Shown one piece after another: positions 22,406 to 31,366 of a stretch of DNA of 64,000 nt; the first letter of the stretch is position 1, and each line of letters starts with the position of its first letter. The notes below the pieces were generated by a model. The model worked only from the letters and a program-made list of their open reading frames with translations. It was not told the DNA's origin and made no database searches. The position numbers and the translations under genes were made by a program. This stretch comes from Chryseobacterium gleum (GTDB lineage: Bacteria > Bacteroidota > Bacteroidia > Flavobacteriales > Weeksellaceae). The DNA is taken from contig NZ_LR134289.1 of assembly GCF_900636535.1 (NCBI RefSeq), forward strand, positions 4,295,001 to 4,359,000, written 5' to 3'.

Positions 22406-25400
22406 TTAAAACTTCATTCCTATCCCTGCAGATAGTCTTCCGCCATCTGAACCATAGAAATAATTTAACCTTGCAGACATCATTTCTACAATACTCAGCC
22501 ATACCCCGGCACCGGCTGACTGATGCCATTTTCTGGAATTTTCATTATCATTCCAAACCCGTCCGACATCATATCCGATAAGAATCCCCATGTTTGCCGG
22601 AGCAATATTATTTCTTATTCTTCCAAAGTCCCATCGGATCTCAGAATTATTTGTAAAATAGGACCTTCCTGAGAATCTTTCATTTCTGAAAGCTCTCATT
22701 CCGTTGTTGCCGCCGATAGCAGCAGCCTGGTAGAACTCAAAGTTATTATTATTTATCCACATAACATTGCTGGCGTTGGCAAATACAAATTTTCCTTTTT
22801 TATCAATTCTGTGATCAATGGCAAGTCTTCCTTTTAGAGTCACAAAGTTTTTATTAAAATCAGAAAGGGTTGCTTTCCAGTCTGCATTAAGCATAAATTC
22901 CAGCCCAAGAGTAGGGAAGGCTGCGTTATCAGCATTTTTATAGCCAAATGTATAATTGGCTCCCACAAACTGCTGGCTATTAAATACACCAGGTCTTACA
23001 TCCGGAGACTGATTGATGAAGCGGTCAGCTTTTCTCTGTACTTTATTATCTTCAAAAGTCAATTGAAACTGATGGCTGAGATTCATCCAGCTTTTCTGTG
23101 AGATGGAAGGAGAAAAGTTGAATTTGGAAATTCTGGCTCTGTTGTATTCCCTTTCGGTATTTTCTTTATCATAATCACTTTCATTGGAAAGTCCGAAGAA
23201 GTTCTGAGAAAATCTTGGAGTCGTATAAAATGCATCAAGATTGATATCCCAACCTGAGATGGCTTTTTTAAATACACCTTTATACGTAAGGCTGAATCCT
23301 GCTGTGGCGGTGTAAAAATTAGCTTTTAAGCTATGTCTTTGAGTAAAAGGATCGCGGATAAAATTGTTTACCGTATAATTAGCCAGAACGCCTACAATAA
23401 CACCGTCATCTGGGTTGTAATCCAGATTTGGATATCCTGCTACAGAATTATATTTAGGATGTTTATAATTATAGCTGTTAATGTCATAATCATCCGTAAT
23501 ATTCTTGGTTGCATTACTGGCATTATAGGTGTTTTTCTGAGATTTAAAATCATAAATCTTCACTTTTCTTCCATCACCCACAGTATAGGTGTCATGATTA
23601 TATCCGCCGATCAGCCTGATATTCATCTTTGGATTTCCTGTTCCCGTTACTTCATAGATGTCATCATCCTCCAGTCCATAGATCCACAATTCTTTTGTTT
23701 TCGAATCATGATAAGTCTTTTCAAAAACCAGCTCATTCTTATCTTTATTCTTACCCAGCTTATATTGCTGCACAAGTACAGAATGTCCGTTTTTCGTAAT
23801 GACAAACTTATCAGGATTTACAGTTCCTGCCAGAGGTACTTTTTTCTGCAGTACATCATAATACTGAGCTGCATAGGTCTGAAGCTTTGTTTTTCTTATT
23901 TTCAGCTTTCTCTGAATTTCCGCAATGGTATCGTCCTGTACTTCTTTCGGAAGATTATGGAATGCGTCATCAATATCTGCATCGGTAAGATGCTCCTGTA
24001 TGTATTTTGCCTGAGCTTCCCATTCACCCTGATCTGCTCCTTTCAAGAAAACAAGATCCATTGGGTAAGGTTCCATGGCAAGCCATTTCACACTGCTGAT
24101 ATCTTCTGTAAAGGTTTTCATATGGCGGATGGCAGGAACATTCATAATAAGTTTAAATGCGGCACCGTCATATTTACTGAAGGCCTGGTCCCTGTCTTTC
24201 GGAATAGGCTTATAGATTACTTTATCGCCTTCTTCATATTCTGCCCATTTCCATTGGTCTGAATGTCTGTCCCAGTCACCGATAAGCATATCAAATAATC
24301 TTGCTCTGATATAAGATTCTCTATCTACAGAATATTTATTGCTTTTGCTGAGGTTTTTTAATACATCATCTGTAGAGACAATATCTTTTGCATTGTCCAG
24401 ATAAGCCAGTGTTTTCGGATCGGAAGAAAAACGTTCTTCGATCATGTACATCTCATCCCCGTAGTTTTCATTATACCTTCCCAAAGCTTGCTGCTTAGGA
24501 ATGTAATACAGTTTTGGATTACTGTGGAAAATGCCAAGCTTTTCCGACATGTTTCCAATCGTAAAAGGGGTAAACGGATGATTGGTTGTGTAAAAATCCA
24601 GCAGGAATTTTTCAGGAAATGTATCGGCAAGCTCTTCTCCTAATGTACTTTTCTGGAAAGCCATGTTGTTAAGGAAACGGATCGCACTTTTTTTCACACC
24701 GCGCATAACAAACTCCTGTCCGTCTGCAGACTTCAGACGTAAACTGTTTGATTGGTTTCCTCCTCCTTCTCTGAAAGGAATATATCCTCCGTTCAGTTCT
24801 GAAAGATTAGCGGTTGGAGCTTCAATCGGGATTCCATAATATTTTCTGTAATGATCTCCCCAGAGCCATCTGTAAAATTTTCTTTTTTCTGTAAGCTGTA
24901 CGGGATAAATAGTGGAAGAGAAAGTTGCCGGAAATGAATTGGGAAAGTTATTCACAAATACATCCGGTTTTGAAATCACGGAAACATGTGTCAGTTTTTG
25001 AAGCCGGGCATCCCGGGTTGAAAAATACTCAACATCTGTGCTTTCGTCTTTTCTGAAATTTAAAACAGCAAAACCACTGCCTCCGTAGGAGAAGTCTGTT
25101 TTTTCTACAATAGTGGATGGATCTGTTTTAGAGCCAGCACCACTGATGATCTGCCTCAGGTTTCCATCTTCATGATATTGAAGGTTATGATCATGACCTG
25201 ATACGAAAATAATATTTTCCTTATCCTGTACAATACTTTTCAGCCGGTTGGCGAGATCTGCATAATGTTGATTGTTAATATCTTCCGGACTTGCTCCTGA
25301 TGAGCTCCTTAAAATATTGATCACACTTGCAACCACAGGAACAGGGACTTTACTATTTAAAGGAAACAGGTGAGATTTAGCAGAGGTAAAACCTGCATGA

Positions 25401-26122
25401 GTTCCGCTGCTTATGATAGGATGATGTAAGGCAACAATTATTTTTTTACCTTGATTTTTAATAATAAGGTCCTTAAACTCTGTAAAAAAATCTTCGCGGG
25501 TTTTGATATTACAGTTTTTGTTGATTCCAGGATAATTATCCCAGTTGGCGATCACCCATTCTGTATCGATGGCAATTAGCTTAATGTCTTTAGAAACGTT
25601 GATGTCATCAATAGGACAGCCGTTTTTCGGTAGAAAAGCTTTTTTATCATCGAGATATTTTTTTACCAGCCCTTCCTGAGCATTTAAACCCTCCAGCCCG
25701 TTATACCAGTCGTGATTTCCAGGAATGACTAATGTTTTTCCCTTAAAGTTTTTTGTAATGGCTAACTGGTTTTCCAGCTTCTGTTTTGCTAATGCATAAT
25801 CTTTGTCTGTTTCTTTGGGCATTCCGTTAGGATAGATATTGTCTCCCAGAAAGATCAGCATGGAATTGCTATCTGCTGAATCCAGTTTGCTTTTCAGTAA
25901 ATTCAGAGTTTTTTGTGCCTGAGGTTCATCTGCATTTCCTGCATCTCCAATCAGAAAAAGTTTAAAATCGTTTTCTGATTTTATTTCGGAATCTTTTACT
26001 TCAAATAAGTTTTTGCCCTTTTGTACGTTATATGTAGCACAGGAATACAGGACTCCTGCGGACATTACTGTTCTCAGAACAATAGAAGTATTTTTAAGAT
26101 GAGTTTTAAAGGATAAATTCAT
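22406..26122 (-). CDS. Metallophosphoesterase fused to a BamA/TamA-like outer membrane barrel
   Basis: A 1238-residue exported protein with a lipoprotein-like start ('SAGVLYSCATYNVQKG', Cys near 28). Residues about 50-380 are a calcineurin-like phosphoesterase with 'LFLIGDAGNADEP' (Asp), 'IFLGDNIYPNG' (GD), 'VIPGNHDWYNG' (GNHD), 'IVALHHPI' and 'FVSGHDHNLQYH' (GHxH), close to purple-acid-phosphatase-like enzymes. A middle region (about 400-800) contains 'MIGDWDRHSDQWKW' and 'KPIPKDRDQAFSKYDG', which resemble kinase-like catalytic loops. The last ~350 residues form a barrel ending 'GSDGGRLSAGIGMKF', as in surface antigens of the BamA/TamA type. It is divergent from the HD gene, with only 26 bp between the starts. 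Confidence 0.88.
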   Translation of the reverse strand: MNLSFKTHLKNTSIVLRTVMSAGVLYSCATYNVQKGKNLFEVKDSEIKSENDFKLFLIGDAGNADEPQAQKTLNLLKSKLDSADSNSMLIFLGDNIYPNGMPKETDKDYALAKQKLENQLAITKNFKGKTLVIPGNHDWYNGLEGLNAQEGLVKKYLDDKKAFLPKNGCPIDDINVSKDIKLIAIDTEWVIANWDNYPGINKNCNIKTREDFFTEFKDLIIKNQGKKIIVALHHPIISSGTHAGFTSAKSHLFPLNSKVPVPVVASVINILRSSSGASPEDINNQHYADLANRLKSIVQDKENIIFVSGHDHNLQYHEDGNLRQIISGAGSKTDPSTIVEKTDFSYGGSGFAVLNFRKDESTDVEYFSTRDARLQKLTHVSVISKPDVFVNNFPNSFPATFSSTIYPVQLTEKRKFYRWLWGDHYRKYYGIPIEAPTANLSELNGGYIPFREGGGNQSNSLRLKSADGQEFVMRGVKKSAIRFLNNMAFQKSTLGEELADTFPEKFLLDFYTTNHPFTPFTIGNMSEKLGIFHSNPKLYYIPKQQALGRYNENYGDEMYMIEERFSSDPKTLAYLDNAKDIVSTDDVLKNLSKSNKYSVDRESYIRARLFDMLIGDWDRHSDQWKWAEYEEGDKVIYKPIPKDRDQAFSKYDGAAFKLIMNVPAIRHMKTFTEDISSVKWLAMEPYPMDLVFLKGADQGEWEAQAKYIQEHLTDADIDDAFHNLPKEVQDDTIAEIQRKLKIRKTKLQTYAAQYYDVLQKKVPLAGTVNPDKFVITKNGHSVLVQQYKLGKNKDKNELVFEKTYHDSKTKELWIYGLEDDDIYEVTGTGNPKMNIRLIGGYNHDTYTVGDGRKVKIYDFKSQKNTYNASNATKNITDDYDINSYNYKHPKYNSVAGYPNLDYNPDDGVIVGVLANYTVNNFIRDPFTQRHSLKANFYTATAGFSLTYKGVFKKAISGWDINLDAFYTTPRFSQNFFGLSNESDYDKENTEREYNRARISKFNFSPSISQKSWMNLSHQFQLTFEDNKVQRKADRFINQSPDVRPGVFNSQQFVGANYTFGYKNADNAAFPTLGLEFMLNADWKATLSDFNKNFVTLKGRLAIDHRIDKKGKFVFANASNVMWINNNNFEFYQAAAIGGNNGMRAFRNERFSGRSYFTNNSEIRWDFGRIRNNIAPANMGILIGYDVGRVWNDNENSRKWHQSAGAGVWLSIVEMMSARLNYFYGSDGGRLSAGIGMKF

Positions 26123-26148
26123 AAATTTACATTAACAAAATTTCAGGA

Positions 26149-27324
26149 ATGAACATTCTAGACAAAGCTAAAAATTATGTTGAAATCTTATTCAAAGATA
26201 AGTTATCTTCGGTATATTTTTATCATAATTTTATCCATACTGCCTATACGGTAAATAAGGCTGAAGAAATTATGAAGAACACCCCTGTTTCTGAAGAAGA
26301 TCAGGAGAAAGTTCTCGTTGCGCTATGGTTTCATGATACAGGGTATATAGAGTGTGCTCTGAATCATGAGGAGCGAAGTGTGGAAGTAATGAAGGCTTTT
26401 TTGCAGCAGGAAAATTATCCTGAAAGTTATATTGCTGATGTTGAAAAGCTGATTCTGGCTACGAAAATACACTATGAACCTCAGAACTTACTGGAAAAAA
26501 TTGTAAAAGATGCAGATTTTAGTCATTTTGCAGGACATGATTATACTGATATTTCAGATGCTTTGAGAAAGGAATGGGAGCTGACCAATGTAAGATGTTT
26601 TTCCAATGAAGAATGGAATGCGGGAAATCTTGATATGCTGAAAAACAAGCATACTTTTTATACTGATTATGCCAAAGAAAACTGGGAGCCTTTGAAAAAG
26701 AAAAACATCAAAAAGATAGAAAAGAAACTGGAAAAAGAGGAGGAAAAAAAGGAAAGTAAAAAGGATAACTCAGAAGGTAAAAAAGACAAAGAAAAATCAG
26801 ACAGAAGTGTAGATACCTTATTCAGGGTAACACTTAATAACCATACAAGATTGAGCGATATTGCAGACAGTAAAGCCAATATTCTTTTATCTGTAAATGC
26901 CATTATTATTTCAGTGTGTCTTTCCGTGTTGGTTCCGAAGCTGGATGCTCCTAAAAATTCACACCTGATTCTTCCGAGTTTTATTTTACTGTTGTCAAGT
27001 GTACTGACCATTATCTTTGCAATTCTGTCCACAAAACCGAATGTGACAAAAACTACATTTACTTCTCAGGATATTGTCAACAGAAAAGTGAATCTTCTTT
27101 TCTTCGGAAACTTTCAGCAAATGTTATTCGATGACTATCACAACGCCATGAAAGACCTGATCAAAGACAGGGATTACATCTACGATTCTATGGTGAAAGA
27201 TTTATATTATCTTGGAAAAGTTCTTAACAGAAAGTATAAACTTTTATCTATTACCTATAAAATTTTTATGGCAGGAATTATTATTTCTGTTTTATCCTTT
27301 GGAGTGGCTTTTCTAAGTCTTTAA
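26149..27324 (+). CDS. HD phosphohydrolase fused to a Pycsar-type membrane effector domain
   Basis: The N-terminal ~190 residues form an HD domain: 'YHNFIHTAYTV' (His26/His30), 'LWFHDTGYIE' (His62-Asp63), 'NHEERS' (73-78), 'IHYEP' (His108) and 'VKDADFSHFAG' (Asp121/123). A strongly charged Lys/Glu linker (about 184-224) follows. The C-terminal ~165 residues carry the DUF5706/PycTM signature 'NNHTRLSDIADSKANILLSVNAIIISVCLSV', with membrane helices near 250-266, 275-296 and 370-390. PycTM proteins are membrane effectors of cCMP/cUMP-triggered anti-phage systems. No pyrimidine cyclase is encoded beside it here. The HD domain may degrade a nucleotide signal that controls the membrane part; this is an inference. 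Confidence 0.88.
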   Translation: MNILDKAKNYVEILFKDKLSSVYFYHNFIHTAYTVNKAEEIMKNTPVSEEDQEKVLVALWFHDTGYIECALNHEERSVEVMKAFLQQENYPESYIADVEKLILATKIHYEPQNLLEKIVKDADFSHFAGHDYTDISDALRKEWELTNVRCFSNEEWNAGNLDMLKNKHTFYTDYAKENWEPLKKKNIKKIEKKLEKEEEKKESKKDNSEGKKDKEKSDRSVDTLFRVTLNNHTRLSDIADSKANILLSVNAIIISVCLSVLVPKLDAPKNSHLILPSFILLLSSVLTIIFAILSTKPNVTKTTFTSQDIVNRKVNLLFFGNFQQMLFDDYHNAMKDLIKDRDYIYDSMVKDLYYLGKVLNRKYKLLSITYKIFMAGIIISVLSFGVAFLSL

Positions 27325-27366
27325 TAGCATTCAAGATCAATTTTCTTGAAAATCAAATATAAATAC

Positions 27367-27393
27367 ATCCGGAATTCTTGTTCCGGATTTTTT
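27367..27393 (+). terminator. Terminator between the HD-Pycsar gene and the GAF gene
   Basis: The stem ATCCGGAA / TTCCGGAT with a 6-nt loop is followed by T6. The T-run touches the stop codon of the convergent GAF gene. Confidence 0.8.
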
Positions 27394-29704
27394 ATTCCTG
27401 TGGAAGAGTAAAAGAAACCCTCAGTGCCAGCAATCCTGTAATTCCCTGAAGATCTTCAACCCTCAAAAATTCTACATCATGTTGTAAAACCCCCTTTTTC
27501 TGAAGTTTTGAAATGTAGTCGAGATATTCCTTCTGGTTTTCCATTCCGAAATAGACAATGGTGATTTTTCCGGGCGCTGTAATACGTTCCGAAGAATCTT
27601 TAATATGGGCTTTATCCAGACGCTTCTTGATAATCTCATAATAAGAATTGTACGCTCCGTCTACATCAAAGCGCTTTTCATCCATTCTGAAGCGGATATC
27701 TATTTTTTCATTGTAAACAAAGATGAGAGAGGCAATATCCAGCTGTATAGGAAGATCCTTTTTGAAAGACTGGAAATCAAGTTCCATTTTACAGATGGTT
27801 TTCAGCTGCCAATATCTCAGCTTATGAACAACTTTAGAAGTATAGTGAAGATCAGGCGCAATGGTAGGGCCAATGTACAGATTATGCTCTACACCGTCTG
27901 ATTTGAACCTTTCATAATAATGCGGGAAAATTTCCTGAGCTTTTACCTGGCTTTCGTCCAGCATATCTGCCAGCTTACGGTTAACCAGCGTAATAGAGTC
28001 ATCCAGTTTTTTTCTATAGCTGTAAAACAGCTCAGTTGATGAAAAGATCTGGGAAAAATAATCTTTGATCTTTGACTTTATGGCTCTGGAGGTTTTAATT
28101 TCCAGCTTCCCCTGTAAAAAAGGATGAATTTCTTCCCTCAGCAATCTCTGAAAACGTTGTTCCGTATCAGCTTTTATTTCATTGTTGAGTTCATTTTCAA
28201 AAACATCCAGTGCCAGCAGAAACTTTTCTGAATCTGAATTAGTAAGCGTTAAAATTTCGTTCAGTGATTCAATCTGCTGGTTAAGGTCCTGCAGCATCAG
28301 ATTAAAACGTTTTTCTGATGAAGAGCGGATATCTGAAACCCCAAACAATGGAGTCAGATTTTTAAATGAAATCTGTTTTAAAGTATATATCTTCTTTCCC
28401 AGTGATGCCGTAAAATATTTTTCAGCTTCATTTCTGAACTTCCACACTACACTGTCATGGATGGTGGTATATTCACGCTGTATAATGGCTTCTATCTGAT
28501 AGTTTTTCTCAAAATAGAATCTGTTCAGGGAGAAAAGAACCATATCGGTGAAAAATTCAAGTTTTTTAAGTTTTAAGCCATTAAAGCTGCCGGCAATAGG
28601 AGACGTAAATTCCATGATGGCCAGAAGCTCACCGTCTTTCATGATAGGTATTACCATGAAACTGTTGACATTATTATCCTTTAAAATACTGAAAGAAGGC
28701 AGTTTTTTAACACTTTCATCAAGATTGTTGACATTGGAAACAACAACAGGTTTTGAATTATGATTAAGGTTATTAAAAGTGCTCTTACGGATTTCTTCAT
28801 CAAAGGCATTGATCCAGAAATCGAGAATATGATTAGTGAGAAGGCTCTCGTAAATCGGAAGTTTATCCAGCTTCTGTTCCTTCTTGTTGAAGGTCATCAA
28901 TCCAAAGCTTAGTTCCGGAACATCAAAATAGGATTTAAAGATTTCGGTAAGATTTTCATTAGGATTCAAATCTTCGGGATCAATTTCGATCATGCTTGAT
29001 TTCAAATCAGAAAGAGCCACTTCAGAAGTGCAGTCTACCAGTGAAATAATCGTAAATCCTTTTAAGATCCAGGATTGAGAAGGAAAGTATTTTTTCCACA
29101 GTTTAAAATCGTCCAGATTTTCCAGAAGCATGTCCAGAATATCATCGGATGGAATCTTAGCGTCTTCTGTAGGGATAATTTCAGTAAAATCTGAATTAAC
29201 AGTAATCTTGTAATGCTTCATGATTCCCTGTTTGTTGGGAATATCATAATAAAACGGGATTGTACTTTTAATATCCTTTTTGAAATAGCTCTGAAGAATC
29301 AGGCAGCAGCAGAACACATAAAATTCATTATCTGAAATATTTCTCAGCTCTATTTCGAAGTCTTTCCCTGCATCTTTCAGAATGTCTTTAAACCTTTCGG
29401 TATAATTGAAGGTAATATTGGAAAGAGGAATGCTGGCTGCTTTTATCTCATTTTTGGTAAGTCCGGTCGGGAAAAGATCGGCAAGAAGAAGCCTGATGAG
29501 GTCTTCATATTTTTCGAGGAGCGCTGTGTCCTGAAAACCTTCCCTGAACTCTTTAAAGTTTTTTGTACTCTCAATCAAAGACTCTGCATAGTTCACCCTG
29601 TATTCCAGTCTGTCATTATACCGGATATGCTCCAGAACATCCAAATATTTTTTGAATGATATATAAACCTGAAAAGGGGAGTCTTTTTTATAGAGATTAG
29701 CCAA
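27392..29704 (-). CDS. Large GAF-domain protein of unknown function
   Basis: The protein is 770 residues, with no signal peptide or membrane segment, so it is cytoplasmic. A GAF-like domain lies around residues 255-395 ('KPVVVSNVNNLDESVKKLPSF', 'NSFMVIPIMKDGELLAIMEFTSPIAG', 'FTDMVLFSLNRF'). It is flanked by a long N-terminal helical region and by C-terminal helical segments ('QQIESLNEILTLTNSDSEKF'). The C-terminus ends in an alpha/beta part ('RIDxRFRMDEKRFDVDGAYNSYYEIIKKRLDKA'-like). It lacks any HTH, kinase or GGDEF output domain. Similar long GAF proteins occur across Flavobacteriia. It is monocistronic and convergent with the HD-Pycsar gene. I do not know its function. Confidence 0.75.
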   Translation of the reverse strand: MANLYKKDSPFQVYISFKKYLDVLEHIRYNDRLEYRVNYAESLIESTKNFKEFREGFQDTALLEKYEDLIRLLLADLFPTGLTKNEIKAASIPLSNITFNYTERFKDILKDAGKDFEIELRNISDNEFYVFCCCLILQSYFKKDIKSTIPFYYDIPNKQGIMKHYKITVNSDFTEIIPTEDAKIPSDDILDMLLENLDDFKLWKKYFPSQSWILKGFTIISLVDCTSEVALSDLKSSMIEIDPEDLNPNENLTEIFKSYFDVPELSFGLMTFNKKEQKLDKLPIYESLLTNHILDFWINAFDEEIRKSTFNNLNHNSKPVVVSNVNNLDESVKKLPSFSILKDNNVNSFMVIPIMKDGELLAIMEFTSPIAGSFNGLKLKKLEFFTDMVLFSLNRFYFEKNYQIEAIIQREYTTIHDSVVWKFRNEAEKYFTASLGKKIYTLKQISFKNLTPLFGVSDIRSSSEKRFNLMLQDLNQQIESLNEILTLTNSDSEKFLLALDVFENELNNEIKADTEQRFQRLLREEIHPFLQGKLEIKTSRAIKSKIKDYFSQIFSSTELFYSYRKKLDDSITLVNRKLADMLDESQVKAQEIFPHYYERFKSDGVEHNLYIGPTIAPDLHYTSKVVHKLRYWQLKTICKMELDFQSFKKDLPIQLDIASLIFVYNEKIDIRFRMDEKRFDVDGAYNSYYEIIKKRLDKAHIKDSSERITAPGKITIVYFGMENQKEYLDYISKLQKKGVLQHDVEFLRVEDLQGITGLLALRVSFTLPQE

Positions 29705-29922
29705 GAGCTGAATTTTAAAAGTAAAGTTATGAAAAAAGCTGAATATTACTAGGATAGCTATGTTATTTTATTGTGCATAATTTAACGGTACTTCCTGAAA
29801 TTTTACAACATATTTTGTATTTTTTTGTTGTTTTTTAAAAAGATATATAACTAAATTATTGATTAATATATTTTATAGCTTTTGGGGACAATAAATATTA
29901 TTTTTAATCTAAAATAAAAACA

Positions 29923-29951
29923 AAAAAGCACAACTTAAAGTTGTGCTTTTT
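29923..29951 (-). terminator. Terminator of the nuo operon
   Basis: The stem AAAAAGCACAAC / GTTGTGCTTTTT with a short loop lies 20 nt beyond the nuoN stop. The gap between here and the GAF gene (29705-29922) is very AT-rich, and I see no gene in it. Confidence 0.8.
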
Positions 29952-29970
29952 GATATTGTGAATTCAGATA

Positions 29971-31350
29971 TTACATTCCGAACATTCTTGCGAAAAGATC
30001 CGGGAAAATTCCCAGGATGATAATCAAAGCAATAACCACTACTGCAATGATGTTGTAAGTAAGGGTTACTTTTTCTGATGATTTGAATGTTGACTCTTTA
30101 AAAAAGAACATTGCGATGATCAGTCTTAAATAGTAAGCGATAGACAGGGCAGAACCTAATACTGCTACCAATACAAGGAAAGCTGCACCATTCATAGCCT
30201 GGGAGAATAAAGCAAATTTCCCCATAAACCCAGCTGTTAAAGGAACTCCTGCCATTGAAAGCATAGAGATTGTTGCTGCTGTTGCTAATAAAGGTTCAGT
30301 TTTCGCCAATCCTTTGAATGCTCCGAAAGAAGTTTCTCTCTTTAATTTCTCTACCCAGATCAGACACATGAAAACACCTACTGTAGATAAAGAATAAGCA
30401 AATAAATAGAATGCCAGGTTATAAGTAGAAAGGCTTGTCATTCCGAAGAATACCAATCCGATATATCCTGCGTGAGATACTGAAGAGTAAGCTAACATTC
30501 TTTTTGCATTTGTCTGAGCAAGACCCATAACGTTTGCTAAAAGTAAAGTAATGATTAGGAATACTCCTAAAACATTGATCCATTCGTGCGTAACTCCGGT
30601 AAAACCAAGCGTCATCAATCTGAACAGGGCAAAGAATCCGGAGATCTTTACCACACTCGCCATGAAAGCTGTGATTAATGATGGTGAACCTGCATATACA
30701 TCAGGACTCCACATATGGAAAGGGGCTAATGCTACTTTAAATGCCAATGCGCAAAGAATCAATAATACTCCTAAGATGAACATTACATTTCCTGAATTGG
30801 CTATTCCAAAATCATGAATCTTGTAAAGATCAAAACTTCCCGCACTTCCATAGATGAATGCAATACCGAACAGTAAAAAACCTGTTGCAAAAGCCCCCAT
30901 AAGGAAATATTTGATAGAAGCTTCGTTTGATCTGAGATCCGTTTTATTAGCTCCAGCCATTACATATAATGGAATAGAAAGGATTTCAACTCCTAAGAAC
31001 ATCGTCACCAGGTTCTGATATCCGAAAAGGATAATCCCTCCGCATAATGCAAACAGCATTAATGCATATAATTCTGACTGGTGGCTTCTGTGATTGCTGA
31101 AAGCAAAACCTCCAAGGAAGAATAATAATAAAGTCGTTACGATTGATATTTTAGTGAATAATGCAGTATTGCCACTGTACTCATACATATGCTTGTAATG
31201 ATCGAAGAACGAACATTCCGGCATAAAACTTACGTACAATGCGATGATTAATCCCAAAATCCCAATGTATCTTGCGAATTTTCCTTGTTCAAAAACTCCT
31301 GAAAATAACGCAATAACTGCCGTTAGGAAAACAATAATTAAAACACTCAT
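29971..31350 (-). CDS. nuoN: NADH-quinone oxidoreductase subunit N
   Basis: An antiporter-like membrane subunit of respiratory Complex I with about 13-14 hydrophobic segments over 459 residues. It has the conserved proton-channel lysines in 'RSNEASIKYFLMGAFATGFLLFG' and 'NAKRMLAYSSVSHAGYIG'. The 'VALAPFHMWSPDVYAGSP' and 'AGVPLTAGFMGKF' loops are diagnostic of the NuoL/M/N family. It is the last gene of the operon, 16 nt after nuoM and followed by the operon terminator. Confidence 0.96.
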   Translation of the reverse strand: MSVLIIVFLTAVIALFSGVFEQGKFARYIGILGLIIALYVSFMPECSFFDHYKHMYEYSGNTALFTKISIVTTLLLFFLGGFAFSNHRSHQSELYALMLFALCGGIILFGYQNLVTMFLGVEILSIPLYVMAGANKTDLRSNEASIKYFLMGAFATGFLLFGIAFIYGSAGSFDLYKIHDFGIANSGNVMFILGVLLILCALAFKVALAPFHMWSPDVYAGSPSLITAFMASVVKISGFFALFRLMTLGFTGVTHEWINVLGVFLIITLLLANVMGLAQTNAKRMLAYSSVSHAGYIGLVFFGMTSLSTYNLAFYLFAYSLSTVGVFMCLIWVEKLKRETSFGAFKGLAKTEPLLATAATISMLSMAGVPLTAGFMGKFALFSQAMNGAAFLVLVAVLGSALSIAYYLRLIIAMFFFKESTFKSSEKVTLTYNIIAVVVIALIIILGIFPDLFARMFGM

Positions 31351-31366
31351 TTCTTAAAATATCAAA

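Noticed and set aside
23333..24262. 309-codon plus-strand frame opposite the phosphoesterase-barrel gene
   Set aside because: The translation is hydrophobic antisense shadow with no domain, and the minus-strand gene has clear motifs.
26149..29704. Complete Pycsar defence system
   Set aside because: No pyrimidine nucleotide cyclase gene is present next to the HD-PycTM gene; the GAF protein lacks cyclase motifs.
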